Source: Cyanobium sp. Cruz-8D1
GTDB lineage: Bacteria > Cyanobacteriota > Cyanobacteriia > PCC-6307 > Cyanobiaceae
Length of the DNA: 34,269 nt
Assembly: GCF_024345975.1 (NCBI RefSeq)
Contig: NZ_JAGQCD010000031.1
Span: 1-34,269 of the forward strand
Direction of reading: 5' to 3'
Under the pieces are notes generated by a model. The model was not told the DNA's origin. It saw only the letters and a list, made by a program, of their open reading frames with translations, and ran no database searches. Below are positions 15,292-23,306 of this stretch, piece after piece. How positions within the stretch are numbered: position 1 is the first letter of the stretch; every line of letters begins with the position of its first letter. Position numbers and translations under genes: made by a program.

Positions 15292-15996
15292 TCAGTGGGA
15301 GGGCAAGGCTTCGAGGGCTTCGCTGCTGCCCATCACCACCAGCAGCTCGGAGGCGTTGAGCACGTGGGAGGCGGGGGGGTTGACCGTGAGTTGATTGGAG
15401 GGGCCGGCGGCCAGCACGCTGACGTTGTAGTTCTTGCGCAGGTTCAGATCCCGCAGCGACTGGCCGACGAAGGAGCTGGGAACCCTGATCTCCTCGATGC
15501 TGTTGCGGTCGTCGAGGCGGAGCCGCTCGAGCAGGTTGGGCCGGATCAACTCCATGCCCAGCCGTGTTCCCTGCATCTTCGAAGGGAAGACCACCTTGTC
15601 GGCGCCGACCCGCCGCAACATCTTTTCGTGCAGGTCGCTGGTGGCCCTGGCGATCACCTGCCGGACCCGGCTGCCTTCGCCGTCCCTGACGATCAGGGTG
15701 GCGGTGATGCTGGCGCCGATCGGTTCGCTGATGGCCACCACCACCGTGCCGACATCCAAGGCACCGGCGGCCCTCAGGGCTTCTTCGTCGGTGCAGTCCA
15801 CCACGCGGGCCTCTATGGCGGTATCCATCTGGCGCAGCTCATCGATGGCCCGCTGGTTGTTGTCGATGGCCAGCACCTCGGCCCCGTGGCGCAGCAGCTC
15901 CTTGCAGACGGCACTGCCGAAGCGACCGACACCGATCACGGCATAGCTGTTGGAGGTGTCGGCTTCGCTGCCCTGCCATTGCCACCACTGATTCAT
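15292..15996 (-). CDS. ktrA: Potassium uptake regulatory protein KtrA (RCK domain)
   Basis: This 234-aa cytoplasmic regulator gates the KtrB channel by binding nucleotides. An N-terminal Rossmann fold has G-x-G-x-F-G (VIGVGRFGSAV, residues about 20-30), LAIDNN and DCTDEEALRAAG. The C-terminal RCK_C domain holds IEEIRVPSSFVGQSLRDLNLRKNYNVSVLA. The acidic Rossmann end (AIDN) binds NAD(H)/ADP-type nucleotides. An in-frame extension upstream of the ATG at 15996 overlaps ktrB and is not needed. It follows ktrB, so both subunits are made together. The third cyanobacterial subunit KtrE is not in the window. Confidence 0.94.
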   Translation of the reverse strand: MNQWWQWQGSEADTSNSYAVIGVGRFGSAVCKELLRHGAEVLAIDNNQRAIDELRQMDTAIEARVVDCTDEEALRAAGALDVGTVVVAISEPIGASITATLIVRDGEGSRVRQVIARATSDLHEKMLRRVGADKVVFPSKMQGTRLGMELIRPNLLERLRLDDRNSIEEIRVPSSFVGQSLRDLNLRKNYNVSVLAAGPSNQLTVNPPASHVLNASELLVVMGSSEALEALPSH

Positions 15997-16072
15997 GGGA
16001 CCAACGTCGAAAGAGTCATGGATGCAGCTGGGGGCAAGGGGCCTCTGGGCGCGGGGACGGCAGAGCCGGAGG

Positions 16073-17452
16073 TCAGATGTACAGCTCTTCGCGGGGATAA
16101 CCCACACGATTCTGGGGCCGGCTGCCATAAACAGCCGAAAGCAATAGGAGAATACCGATCCGGCCCACGAACATGCCGATCATCAGCACCAGCTGCCCCC
16201 AACGGTTGAGCTGGCTGGTGACCCCCACGTCAAGGCCCACGGTGCCGAAGGCGGACACGCAGGTGAACAGTTTTTCCAGGAAGGTGAAGGCCTCACTCCC
16301 CGGGGTCCCGGCGGTGGTGTCGCCCAGCCCCAGCAGCAACGCCATCAACAGGATGAAAAGGCCCGAGCCGAGGGTGACACCCACGGCTTTGAGGATGACC
16401 TTGAGGGGGATCTCCCGGTTCCTCACGACCACTTGGTCATGGCCGCGGAGGGTGGAACGGGTGGCGGCGATCAGGGCCGCGAAGGTGGTGGTCTTGATGC
16501 CTCCACCGGTGCCACCGGGACTGGCGCCGATGAACATCAGGATGATCATCAACAGGATGCCCGAGTCGGAGATTGTTTCCACACTGATGGGAATGGTGTT
16601 GAAACCAGCGGTGCGGGTGGTGATCGACTGGAACAGGGTGACCTGAATTTTTTCCCAGAGGTTCATCTGTCGCACCATTTCCTCTGTGGCGAAGTGTTCG
16701 GTGAACAGCAGACCCACGGCCCCCAACACGATCAGCAGGATGGTGGTGCGAATCACCAGCCGGGTGTGCAGGCTGAGGCGGCGGAGGCGCTCCAGGCGGA
16801 AGCGGTTGACCCAGATGTCGTTGGTGACGCGCCAGCCGATGCCGCCCATGACGATGAGCAGACCGATCACCCCGTTAACGACGGGTTGGCCCTGGTAACC
16901 CACCAGGCTGTCGCGCCACAGCCCGAAACCGGCGTTGTTATAGGCGCTGATGCAATGAAACAGGGCAGCCCAGAGCCGCTGGCCCTTGTCGGGGATATCG
17001 GTGAAGCCGAAGTTGTAGAGAATCAGTGTGCCGATCCCGATCACGATGGCGGCGATCAGCAGAATCTGGTTCAGGGTGGGGCCGATGCCGCCGACACCGA
17101 AGTCGTCCAGGGCGCGCCCCTTATCGAGCCGCTGGCGCAGGCCCGAGCGGCCCTGGACGAAGCCCTGAAGGAAGGTGGTGATGGCCATCAACCCCAGGCC
17201 GCCGGTGAGGATCAGCCCGGCCAGGGCCACCTGGCCGGCAAAGGTGAGATCGACGCCCACATCGATGATCGACAGGCCCGTGACGGTGATGGCGGAGGTG
17301 ACGGTGAAGAGGGCCTCCCAGAGGCCCACCTCATCGCTGGAGCAGAGCGGGCTGGCCAGCAGCAGCGTGCCGAAGGCGATCACCAGCACGCCAGTGACCA
17401 ACGTGAACTGCGGCACCGTCAGACGATGCCGCCAACTCTGCAGTCGCCTCAT
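16073..17452 (-). CDS. ktrB: Ktr potassium channel subunit KtrB (TrkH/NtpJ type)
   Basis: This 459-aa membrane protein has the four M-P-M repeats of the superfamily of K+ transporters. The pore loops are ITVTGLSI, SAYNNAGFGL, ITTRTAGFNTI and SAFGTVGLDV, each with the central Gly of the filter. The segment FIGASPGGTGGGIKTTTFAAL is the intramembrane loop that gates the pore. It takes up K+, with Na+ dependence in cyanobacterial Ktr. Its ATG overlaps the TGA of the peroxiredoxin gene (ATGA), suggesting coupled translation, and ktrA lies 76 bases downstream. Confidence 0.97.
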   Translation of the reverse strand: MRRLQSWRHRLTVPQFTLVTGVLVIAFGTLLLASPLCSSDEVGLWEALFTVTSAITVTGLSIIDVGVDLTFAGQVALAGLILTGGLGLMAITTFLQGFVQGRSGLRQRLDKGRALDDFGVGGIGPTLNQILLIAAIVIGIGTLILYNFGFTDIPDKGQRLWAALFHCISAYNNAGFGLWRDSLVGYQGQPVVNGVIGLLIVMGGIGWRVTNDIWVNRFRLERLRRLSLHTRLVIRTTILLIVLGAVGLLFTEHFATEEMVRQMNLWEKIQVTLFQSITTRTAGFNTIPISVETISDSGILLMIILMFIGASPGGTGGGIKTTTFAALIAATRSTLRGHDQVVVRNREIPLKVILKAVGVTLGSGLFILLMALLLGLGDTTAGTPGSEAFTFLEKLFTCVSAFGTVGLDVGVTSQLNRWGQLVLMIGMFVGRIGILLLLSAVYGSRPQNRVGYPREELYI

Positions 17453-18084
17453 TTGTTGGGCTGGGGGGTCATCCGGAGATAGGGACGGATTTCAGTGACA
17501 CCCTTGGGGAACTTCGCCCGGGCTTCGTCGGTGGGGATCGAGGGCACCACCACACAGTCCTCGCCGTCCTTCCAGTTCACAGGAGTGGCCACCTGGTGGT
17601 GGTCGGTGAGCTGGAGGGAATCGATCACGCGCAGAATCTCATCGAAATTGCGGCCCGTGCTGGCGGGATAGGTGATCTGCAGACGCAGCTTCTTGTTGGG
17701 GTCGATGATGAACACCGAGCGAACTGTGAGGTTGCTGAGGGCATTGGGGTGGATCATGCCGTACAGGCTGCTCACCTTCTTATCGCTGTCCGCCAGGATC
17801 GGATAGTCGACGGTGGTGTTCTGGGTCTCGTTGATGTCGCCGATCCAGCCCTTGTGGCTCTCGGCGGAATCGACGCTCAGGGCGATGGTCTTGACGTTGC
17901 GCTTCTCCCATTCGGCACGCAGCCGGGAGACTTCGCCCAGCTCCGTCGTGCAGACGGGGGTGTAGTCAGCGGGGTGGGAGAACAGCACCACCCAGCTGTC
18001 GCCGGCGAAGTCGTAGAGATTGATCGGGCCGAGCTGGGATTCCTGAGTGAAATCAGGAACGGTGTCGCCCAGTTGCAGGGTCAT
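17449..18084 (-). CDS. 1-Cys peroxiredoxin (Prx6 type)
   Basis: This 211-aa thiol peroxidase reduces H2O2 and alkyl hydroperoxides. The peroxidatic Cys is C45 in HPADYTPVCTTELG. The Prx6 C-terminal domain holds FDEILRVIDSLQLTDHHQVATPVNW, then EDCVVVPSIPTDEA, and ends with RPYLRMTPQP. There is no canonical resolving Cys, which fits the 1-Cys group. The ATG at 18084 matches the family N terminus (LQLGDTVPDFT). However, the reading frame is open upstream into hflX with no stop codon between, so this may be made as part of a fused protein as well as alone. No Shine-Dalgarno sequence is seen before the ATG. The gene overlaps ktrB (ATGA). Confidence 0.95.
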   Translation of the reverse strand: MTLQLGDTVPDFTQESQLGPINLYDFAGDSWVVLFSHPADYTPVCTTELGEVSRLRAEWEKRNVKTIALSVDSAESHKGWIGDINETQNTTVDYPILADSDKKVSSLYGMIHPNALSNLTVRSVFIIDPNKKLRLQITYPASTGRNFDEILRVIDSLQLTDHHQVATPVNWKDGEDCVVVPSIPTDEARAKFPKGVTEIRPYLRMTPQPNK

Positions 18085-19788
18085 CGGAGAAGAATTGGCG
18101 CCGGTTGATGCTGGCACAGCCTTGGGGCCGCCCGTCGTGGTGGCGGTGGGCCAGGACTGCAGCTCCTGGCGCAGGTGCTGGAGACCCAGGTCCGCCGTGG
18201 CCGAAACGAACAGCATGGCCGGATCCACGGCCCTGGCCCGTTCCAGTTCGCCGCTGGCGCAGCGGTCGATCTGGTTGCCGATCACCCGCCTCGGCATGGT
18301 GGCCTGCAGCGAATCGAGGATCGCCTGCACGGTGGTGAGCTGCTCGGGCCAGGCCGGATCGGCCAGGTCGACGACGATCAGCAGGCCGTCGGCATCGAGG
18401 GCCTCCTCGAAGGTGGAGCGGAACGCCTCCATCAGCTGGGGGGGCAGCTCGCGGATGAACCCCACCGTGTCGGTGACCAGCAGCGGCTGGCCGCCTGTGC
18501 TGCTGTCTGCTGCCCACTCGATCCGGCGGGTGGTGGGATCGAGGGTGGCGAAGAGCTTGTCCTCGGCCAGCACGGCCTGGCTGCCACTGGCCCCGGTGAG
18601 GGCGTTGAGCAGGGAGCTCTTGCCCGCATTGGTGTAGCCCACCAGGGCCAGTCGCGGCAGGTCGCGGCGTCCCTCCCGCAGGCGGGCCCGGTGGGCCCCG
18701 AGCCGCTGCACCTCCCGCTGCAGCCGTTCGATGCGCCGGGCGATGGCGCGCCGGTCCTTCTCCAGTTGGGTTTCGCCCGGGCCACGGGTGCCGATGCCGC
18801 CCCCCTGCCGCGACAGGCTCAGTCCCCGGCCGGTGAGCCGCGGCAGGCGATAGCGCAGCTGGGCCAGCTCCACCTGCAGCCGTCCGGCGCCGCTCGCCGC
18901 CCGCTGGGCAAAGATGTCGAGAATCAGCTCGCTGCGATCACTCACCGGCAGGTCGAGCAGTCCCTCCAGGTCGCGGGCCTGGCCCGGGGTGAGTTCCCGA
19001 TCGGCCACCACCAGGCTGGCGCCGACGCGGCGCGCCTCCAGGGCCGCCTCCCGCAGCTTGCCTTCCCCCCAGGGGCTACGGGAGACGGGGCCATGGCGGC
19101 GCTGCTCCACCCGGCCTACGGGAATGGCACCGGCACTGCGCACCAGGCCTTCCAGTTCGGCGATGCGCCGGTCGCTCAGGGCCCGGTCGCCGCTGGTCTG
19201 CACCAGCAGCAGCACCCGCTCGGGGCCCTCCAGGGCGGGGGCTGGTTCGGCATTCGGCGGCTCCGCCGCGGCGAGGGCGACGGGGTCCAGGTCACAGAGT
19301 TCGGCCAGATCCCCTCCTAGGACGCAGTTCCAGGCGCGAGCACCGCTGCCGGCCGGGGTGTGGATCGCCGCCGGCCAGCGTCCGCCGGTGTCCGGTTGCT
19401 GGCCGAAGCGCAGCCAGAGGTCAGGTGCCACGTCCATGCCCACCACGGCCTCCTGGGCTGAGGGCTGCAGGTGCGCCTGGCGTCCAGCCCCTGCGCTGGT
19501 GAGCAGTCGCAGGTTGTGACCCTGACGCCTGGAGGGACCGGGAAGTTTCTCCAGCAGGCGCGCCGAATGGTCCAGCTCCCCCACCCAGAGCAGACGGCAG
19601 AGGCCGCGCCCGTCCACCACCAGGGTGAGGGGCAAGTTCAGGTCGCGGCCCTCGGCCGCCAGGCGCTGCAGGGTGAGCAGATCCGCCACCGCATCGCCCG
19701 GGTGGCGGCGGTGGCAGATCTGCTCCAGCCGGCGCCGCTCCGCGGGCCGCAGGCCCACTGTTTTACCGGCCAGCACCCCTTGCCTCAA
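17449..19788 (-). CDS. hflX: Ribosome-associated GTPase HflX, in frame with peroxiredoxin
   Basis: HflX splits stalled ribosomes. The N-terminal HflX domain contains VLLLVQTSGDRALSD, the subdomain-II helices follow with GGGIGTRGPGETQLEKDRR, and the GTPase domain has G1 GYTNAGKSS, G3 DTVGFIRELP and G4 NQID (usual NKID or NKxD). The TTG at 19788 overlaps the TGA of the upstream HAD gene (TTGA); a GTG four codons later is an alternative. HflX should end near LRQELQSWP at about 18140. Instead the frame continues through a Pro/Ala/Thr-rich linker (18085-18150) into the complete Prx. A 779-aa HflX-Prx fusion is therefore encoded. Whether it is made, or Prx starts separately, is open. HflX alone would be about 550-568 aa. 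Confidence 0.92.
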   Translation of the reverse strand: MRQGVLAGKTVGLRPAERRRLEQICHRRHPGDAVADLLTLQRLAAEGRDLNLPLTLVVDGRGLCRLLWVGELDHSARLLEKLPGPSRRQGHNLRLLTSAGAGRQAHLQPSAQEAVVGMDVAPDLWLRFGQQPDTGGRWPAAIHTPAGSGARAWNCVLGGDLAELCDLDPVALAAAEPPNAEPAPALEGPERVLLLVQTSGDRALSDRRIAELEGLVRSAGAIPVGRVEQRRHGPVSRSPWGEGKLREAALEARRVGASLVVADRELTPGQARDLEGLLDLPVSDRSELILDIFAQRAASGAGRLQVELAQLRYRLPRLTGRGLSLSRQGGGIGTRGPGETQLEKDRRAIARRIERLQREVQRLGAHRARLREGRRDLPRLALVGYTNAGKSSLLNALTGASGSQAVLAEDKLFATLDPTTRRIEWAADSSTGGQPLLVTDTVGFIRELPPQLMEAFRSTFEEALDADGLLIVVDLADPAWPEQLTTVQAILDSLQATMPRRVIGNQIDRCASGELERARAVDPAMLFVSATADLGLQHLRQELQSWPTATTTGGPKAVPASTGANSSPMTLQLGDTVPDFTQESQLGPINLYDFAGDSWVVLFSHPADYTPVCTTELGEVSRLRAEWEKRNVKTIALSVDSAESHKGWIGDINETQNTTVDYPILADSDKKVSSLYGMIHPNALSNLTVRSVFIIDPNKKLRLQITYPASTGRNFDEILRVIDSLQLTDHHQVATPVNWKDGEDCVVVPSIPTDEARAKFPKGVTEIRPYLRMTPQPNK

Positions 19789-20447
19789 GGACGCCGCACC
19801 AGCAGACAGCGCACGCCGGCGGCTCTGGCGCCGGCCCCATCCTCTGGGCTGTCGCCCACGTGCCAGACCTGGGAGGGCGTCAGAGCGAGCGACTCCAGGG
19901 CGGCCTGGAAGGGCACCGGCGACGGCTTGGCGGCTCCGGCGCTGCTGGAGACCACCACCGCCTCGAACAGATCTGCCAGGCCCAGGCCCTCCAGCAGCGG
20001 TTGCAGCCGCCGGTCGAAGTTGCTGACCACGGCCAGGCGCAGGCCCGCCCCATGCCAGCGGCGCAGAACGGTAGGCACATCGGCATAGACATGCCACAAC
20101 GTTGGGTCGGCGAAGCGATCGAACAGGGCGTCATGCAGCGCCGCCGGGGCCACCGCCGCGCCGGCCGCCACCAGGACGGCGTCGATGCGCTCCCCCCACC
20201 AGTGGCGCTCTGCCTGAAGCAGGCTGTCGCTGTCGAGGCCGGGGAAGGCCAGGGCAGGGGCCTGACGCAGGATGCCAGGGAAGGCCTGGTCGATGGCGTC
20301 AGCGGCGACGCTGAGGCCGTGCTCAGCCGCCATGGCGGCATAGGTATGGCCCACCGAGCGGCGCAGTCCGATCAAGGTGCCCATGGCATCCAGCAGCAGG
20401 CCCCGGGGACGGGGCCAGGTCGACGGCGAAACCGTCATGGCCGTCAT
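19785..20447 (-). CDS. HAD-IA family hydrolase with altered second motif I residue
   Basis: This 220-aa protein has the HAD fold: motif I LLLDAMGTLI (nucleophile D20), motif II VVSNFD, motif III lysine in GAAKPSP, motif IV HVGDSPEDGAGARAAG. The cap is the C1 helical type. The second Asp of motif I (D-x-D) is replaced by Met (DAMGT), as also in some REG-2-like/HDHD3 members, which often have DAxGT. That Asp is the general acid/base, so classical phosphatase activity may be weak. The substrate is unknown. ATG at 20447 overlaps the ndbB stop (ATGA), and its own stop overlaps the TTG of hflX (TTGA). Confidence 0.88.
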   Translation of the reverse strand: MTAMTVSPSTWPRPRGLLLDAMGTLIGLRRSVGHTYAAMAAEHGLSVAADAIDQAFPGILRQAPALAFPGLDSDSLLQAERHWWGERIDAVLVAAGAAVAPAALHDALFDRFADPTLWHVYADVPTVLRRWHGAGLRLAVVSNFDRRLQPLLEGLGLADLFEAVVVSSSAGAAKPSPVPFQAALESLALTPSQVWHVGDSPEDGAGARAAGVRCLLVRRP

Positions 20448-21658
20448 GGCTTCCAGTCGGCCAGCCAGCCGGCGGCCACCCGCAGCTGGTGGGGCCGGCC
20501 CGGCAGGCGGGCCAGGTAGGCCAGACGGCGCAGCTGGTAGGCGGCAGGGCCGGCCAGGGTGACACCGGCGGCGGTCAGGCTGGCTTCGCCGACGCCGAGA
20601 CTCATCATTTCGCCCAGGTCATTCCACTGGAAGGGCTCCAGGGGTTCGCCCCGGAGGGAGCGGATCAGGTTGGTGGCCAGCACCGAGGCTTGCTGAAAGG
20701 CCACCTGGGCCGTGGCTGGAGTGGCGGCGCCGGGGGCCTCGCCGGCCGTTCCGTCAGGATCCACAGGGGCGGCGAGATCTCCCGCCACGAACAGATCCCC
20801 ATGGTTCTGCAGGCACAGATCGGGCCCGCAGAGCAGGCGGCCGCGGCTGTCGCAGGCGGGAGCGGGGTCGATCCTGGGCGCAGCGAAGCTCAGACCGGCG
20901 GTCCAGACCACCGCCCGAACGGCGAGGGACTCGCTGTGGACGGTGCTGTCACCGTCCGGGTGGCACTGGAGCGTGATTGCTTCGGCCTCGACCGCCTGCA
21001 CGCGGGTACGGGTCCGCAGCCGCACGTCACGGCGCCGGAGGGCAAGGGCGGCCTGTTCGCGGTTGAAGGCCCTGGACTGGGGCAGCAACTGCGGCCCCTG
21101 CTCGATCAGCTCGATCACAGCACTGCCCTCGGCCATGTCAGCGAGCTTGCAGGCCAGTTCCACCCCAGTCGGCCCTGCCCCCACCACGGCGATGCGCTGC
21201 AGGGGCTTCCGCAGGCTTTTCAGGTCAGCCACCAGGCACTGGAGCCGCTCCACATCGGCCAGGCTGCGGAAGCCCAGGCTGTGGCGGTCGGCCCCTGGCA
21301 CCGCGAAGGTGTTGCTCTGGGCCCCCGTGGCGATCACCAGTCGGCCAAAAGAGAGCGTGCGGCCCGCCGCCGTGTGCAGCTGCTGGTGGTCGGCATCGAT
21401 CCGCTCCACCCGGTCCTGCAGCCAGGCCACGCCACGGCCCGCCAGCAGGCCGTCGTAGCGGGGGGCAATCTCCCAGCGGCGCAACTCGCCGCTGAGCAAT
21501 TCATACAGAAGCGGCAGAAACAGGAACCGGTCGTTCGGCTCAATCAGCAGGACAGGGGGATGGTCCTTTTGCTGAGCCAGCGCCAGAGCCGTGTACAGCC
21601 CCCCGAAGCCACCCCCGACGATGACGACGTTCTGGGCCTTTTGCCGTTGCCCTTGCAT
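20444..21658 (-). CDS. ndbB: NdbB-type NAD(P)H quinone oxidoreductase
   Basis: This 404-aa flavoprotein has two Rossmann folds. The FAD-binding part has VVIVGGGFGGLYTALAL, FRFLFLPLLYEL-type residues and VIATGAQSN; the NAD(P)H part has IAVVGAGPTGVELA; and near the C terminus VAGDLAAP binds FAD. The tail DLGEMMSLGVGEASLTAAGV, TLAGPAAYQLRRLAYLARLPG is typical of the cyanobacterial NdbB / plant NDC1 group. These reduce demethylphylloquinone and take part in phylloquinone synthesis, besides acting as type 2 NADH dehydrogenase. The membrane-associated C-terminal helix fits. It leads a tight minus-strand cluster and is divergent from cysH with only 51 bases between starts. Confidence 0.9.
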   Translation of the reverse strand: MQGQRQKAQNVVIVGGGFGGLYTALALAQQKDHPPVLLIEPNDRFLFLPLLYELLSGELRRWEIAPRYDGLLAGRGVAWLQDRVERIDADHQQLHTAAGRTLSFGRLVIATGAQSNTFAVPGADRHSLGFRSLADVERLQCLVADLKSLRKPLQRIAVVGAGPTGVELACKLADMAEGSAVIELIEQGPQLLPQSRAFNREQAALALRRRDVRLRTRTRVQAVEAEAITLQCHPDGDSTVHSESLAVRAVVWTAGLSFAAPRIDPAPACDSRGRLLCGPDLCLQNHGDLFVAGDLAAPVDPDGTAGEAPGAATPATAQVAFQQASVLATNLIRSLRGEPLEPFQWNDLGEMMSLGVGEASLTAAGVTLAGPAAYQLRRLAYLARLPGRPHQLRVAAGWLADWKP

Positions 21659-21709
21659 GCCTTCACCCTAACCACAATCACCTGATCCCTGAAAGGCGAT
21701 GATGGGCTG

Positions 21710-22531
21710 ATGGTGTCCTTCCCCCTCACGGCGTCCATCAGCCCCGAGGGCAGCGCGGCGGGTCTGGATGCGGCCCACCAGGCCCTGCCCCGCGATCACC
21801 ATGGATCCGCCATCGACCTCGGTGCCGCCCGCTCCGAACTGGAGCCCCTGGATGCCATCGGCCGGATGCGCTGGGCCCAGGAGGCGTTCGCCGGTCACTT
21901 CGCCGTCACCACCAGTTTTGGCATCCAGTCGGCGGTGATGCTGCACATGGTGAGTGCGCTCGACGGCTCCGGAGCCTGGCCAGCGATCCCCGTGCTCTGG
22001 GTCGACACCGGCTACCTGCCCCCCGAGACCTATCGCTACGCCAACGAGCTCTGCGACCGCCTCAAGATCGACCTGCATGTGCTGCAGGCCGATCTCAGTC
22101 CGGCCCGGATGGAGGCTCTGCACGGCCGGCTGTGGGAAACGGAGAATCGCGACGACATGTTCACCTACAACCGGCTGCGCAAGGTCGAACCCCTCGACCG
22201 GGGGCTGCAACGGTTGGAGGTGCACTGCTGGGCCAGCGGTGTGCGTTCCGGCCAGACGGATCACCGGGGAGCGATGCACTGTCTGGATCCGGTGCGGGAG
22301 CGCTGGTCGCTGCGGCCGCTGCTCGCCTGGAGCCGCCGCGACATCTATTACTACATGCAGGAGCACGACCTGCCCCAGCACCCGCTCTTCGAGCAGGGCT
22401 ATTCCACCGTGGGCGACTGGCACACCAGCGCCCCCGACGACGGCACCACCCATGGCCGAGCCACCCGTTTCGGCGGGCTGCAGCAGGAGTGCGGCATCCA
22501 CATGCCCGGGCTGATGGGCGAGGGCATCTGA
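21710..22531 (+). CDS. cysH: Phosphoadenylyl-sulfate reductase (thioredoxin dependent)
   Basis: CysH reduces PAPS to sulfite in assimilatory sulfate reduction. The 273-aa protein has the PP-loop fold with TTSFGIQSAVMLHMV (SGGKDS-like loop), VDTGYLPPETYRYANEL, the SGVRSGQT substrate loop, RPLLAWSRRDIYYYMQEHDLPQHPLFEQGYSTVGDWHT, and the catalytic ECGIH at the C terminus (Cys about 264). It lacks the extra CC...C..C ligands of the Fe-S type APS reductase, so PAPS with thioredoxin is the expected route. The first 40 residues are a non-conserved extension. The start ATG at 21710 could be later. It is followed within two bases by coaX. Confidence 0.94.
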   Translation: MVSFPLTASISPEGSAAGLDAAHQALPRDHHGSAIDLGAARSELEPLDAIGRMRWAQEAFAGHFAVTTSFGIQSAVMLHMVSALDGSGAWPAIPVLWVDTGYLPPETYRYANELCDRLKIDLHVLQADLSPARMEALHGRLWETENRDDMFTYNRLRKVEPLDRGLQRLEVHCWASGVRSGQTDHRGAMHCLDPVRERWSLRPLLAWSRRDIYYYMQEHDLPQHPLFEQGYSTVGDWHTSAPDDGTTHGRATRFGGLQQECGIHMPGLMGEGI

Positions 22532-22532
22532 G

Positions 22533-23306
22533 GTGCAGGCTTGCCAGCTTCGCTGGCTGCTGATCGGCAACAGCCGCTGGCACTGGGCTCTGGCCCAGAA
22601 CGGCGAAAGCGGTGCCGACCAGCCGCAGCAGTTCCTGCACCTGCCCCCACCGACGTCACCCCTGACGGCGGCGGTGGACCTTCCCCTGGTCTGGGCTGCG
22701 GTGGGGCCGGTCCCACCCTGCGCCGGTCTACCGGCCGAGACGCGCCTGGCTCTGGACGATGTGCCGCTGGCTGAGGCCCCCCCCTGGCTGGGCATCGATC
22801 GAGCCCTGGCCGGTTGGTGGGCGGCGCAGCTTGCAGGCGGCCCGGTGCTGGTGGCCGATGCCGGCACCGTGCTGAGCCTCACCCGGGTGGACGGCTGCGG
22901 CCGATTCGCCGGCGGCCGGCTGATGGCGGGTGCCGCCCTGCAACTGAGGGCCATGGGCGCTGGCACCCAGGCCTTGCCTTCCCTGGAGGGGGGCCTGGCG
23001 AGTGCCGGTGGCGGGGAGCCCTGGCCCCGGGCCACCGACGCGGCGATGCGATTGGGGGTGGCCGAAGGCCTGGCCGCCGCGGTGCTGGAGGCCGGACGCC
23101 AGGCCCGGGCGCTGGATGACAAGTGCCGGATTGTGCTCACCGGTGGGGATGGGCCGACCCTGTGGCCGCTCCTGCGCAGGCCGTCCGGGCTGGGGGAGGA
23201 GGGTCTTCAGCACCGTCCCGAGCTCTGCCTGGAGGCCCTGATGGCCCTGCGTCCCGCTCCGCCGATCGGGGTCGCTCAGGCCAGGCCCAGATCCTCAAGA
23301 ATCTGA
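22533..23306 (+). CDS. coaX: Type III pantothenate kinase, PHOS1 aspartate altered
   Basis: CoaX phosphorylates pantothenate in the first step of CoA synthesis. The 257-aa protein has the type III layout: N-terminal LLIGNSRWHW (normally D-x-G-N-T/S), a G-x-D block WLGIDRALAGWWA, the pantothenate/phosphate motif VADAGTVLSLTRVDGCGRFAGGRLMAGAAL, and C-terminal CRIVLTGGDG. The Asp of the first phosphate-binding motif is Ile here. GTG at 22533 is one base after the cysH stop, and the end overlaps the end of the convergent prxQ gene by 31 bases. The family call is secure but activity needs testing because of the missing Asp. Confidence 0.85.
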   Translation: MQACQLRWLLIGNSRWHWALAQNGESGADQPQQFLHLPPPTSPLTAAVDLPLVWAAVGPVPPCAGLPAETRLALDDVPLAEAPPWLGIDRALAGWWAAQLAGGPVLVADAGTVLSLTRVDGCGRFAGGRLMAGAALQLRAMGAGTQALPSLEGGLASAGGGEPWPRATDAAMRLGVAEGLAAAVLEAGRQARALDDKCRIVLTGGDGPTLWPLLRRPSGLGEEGLQHRPELCLEALMALRPAPPIGVAQARPRSSRI

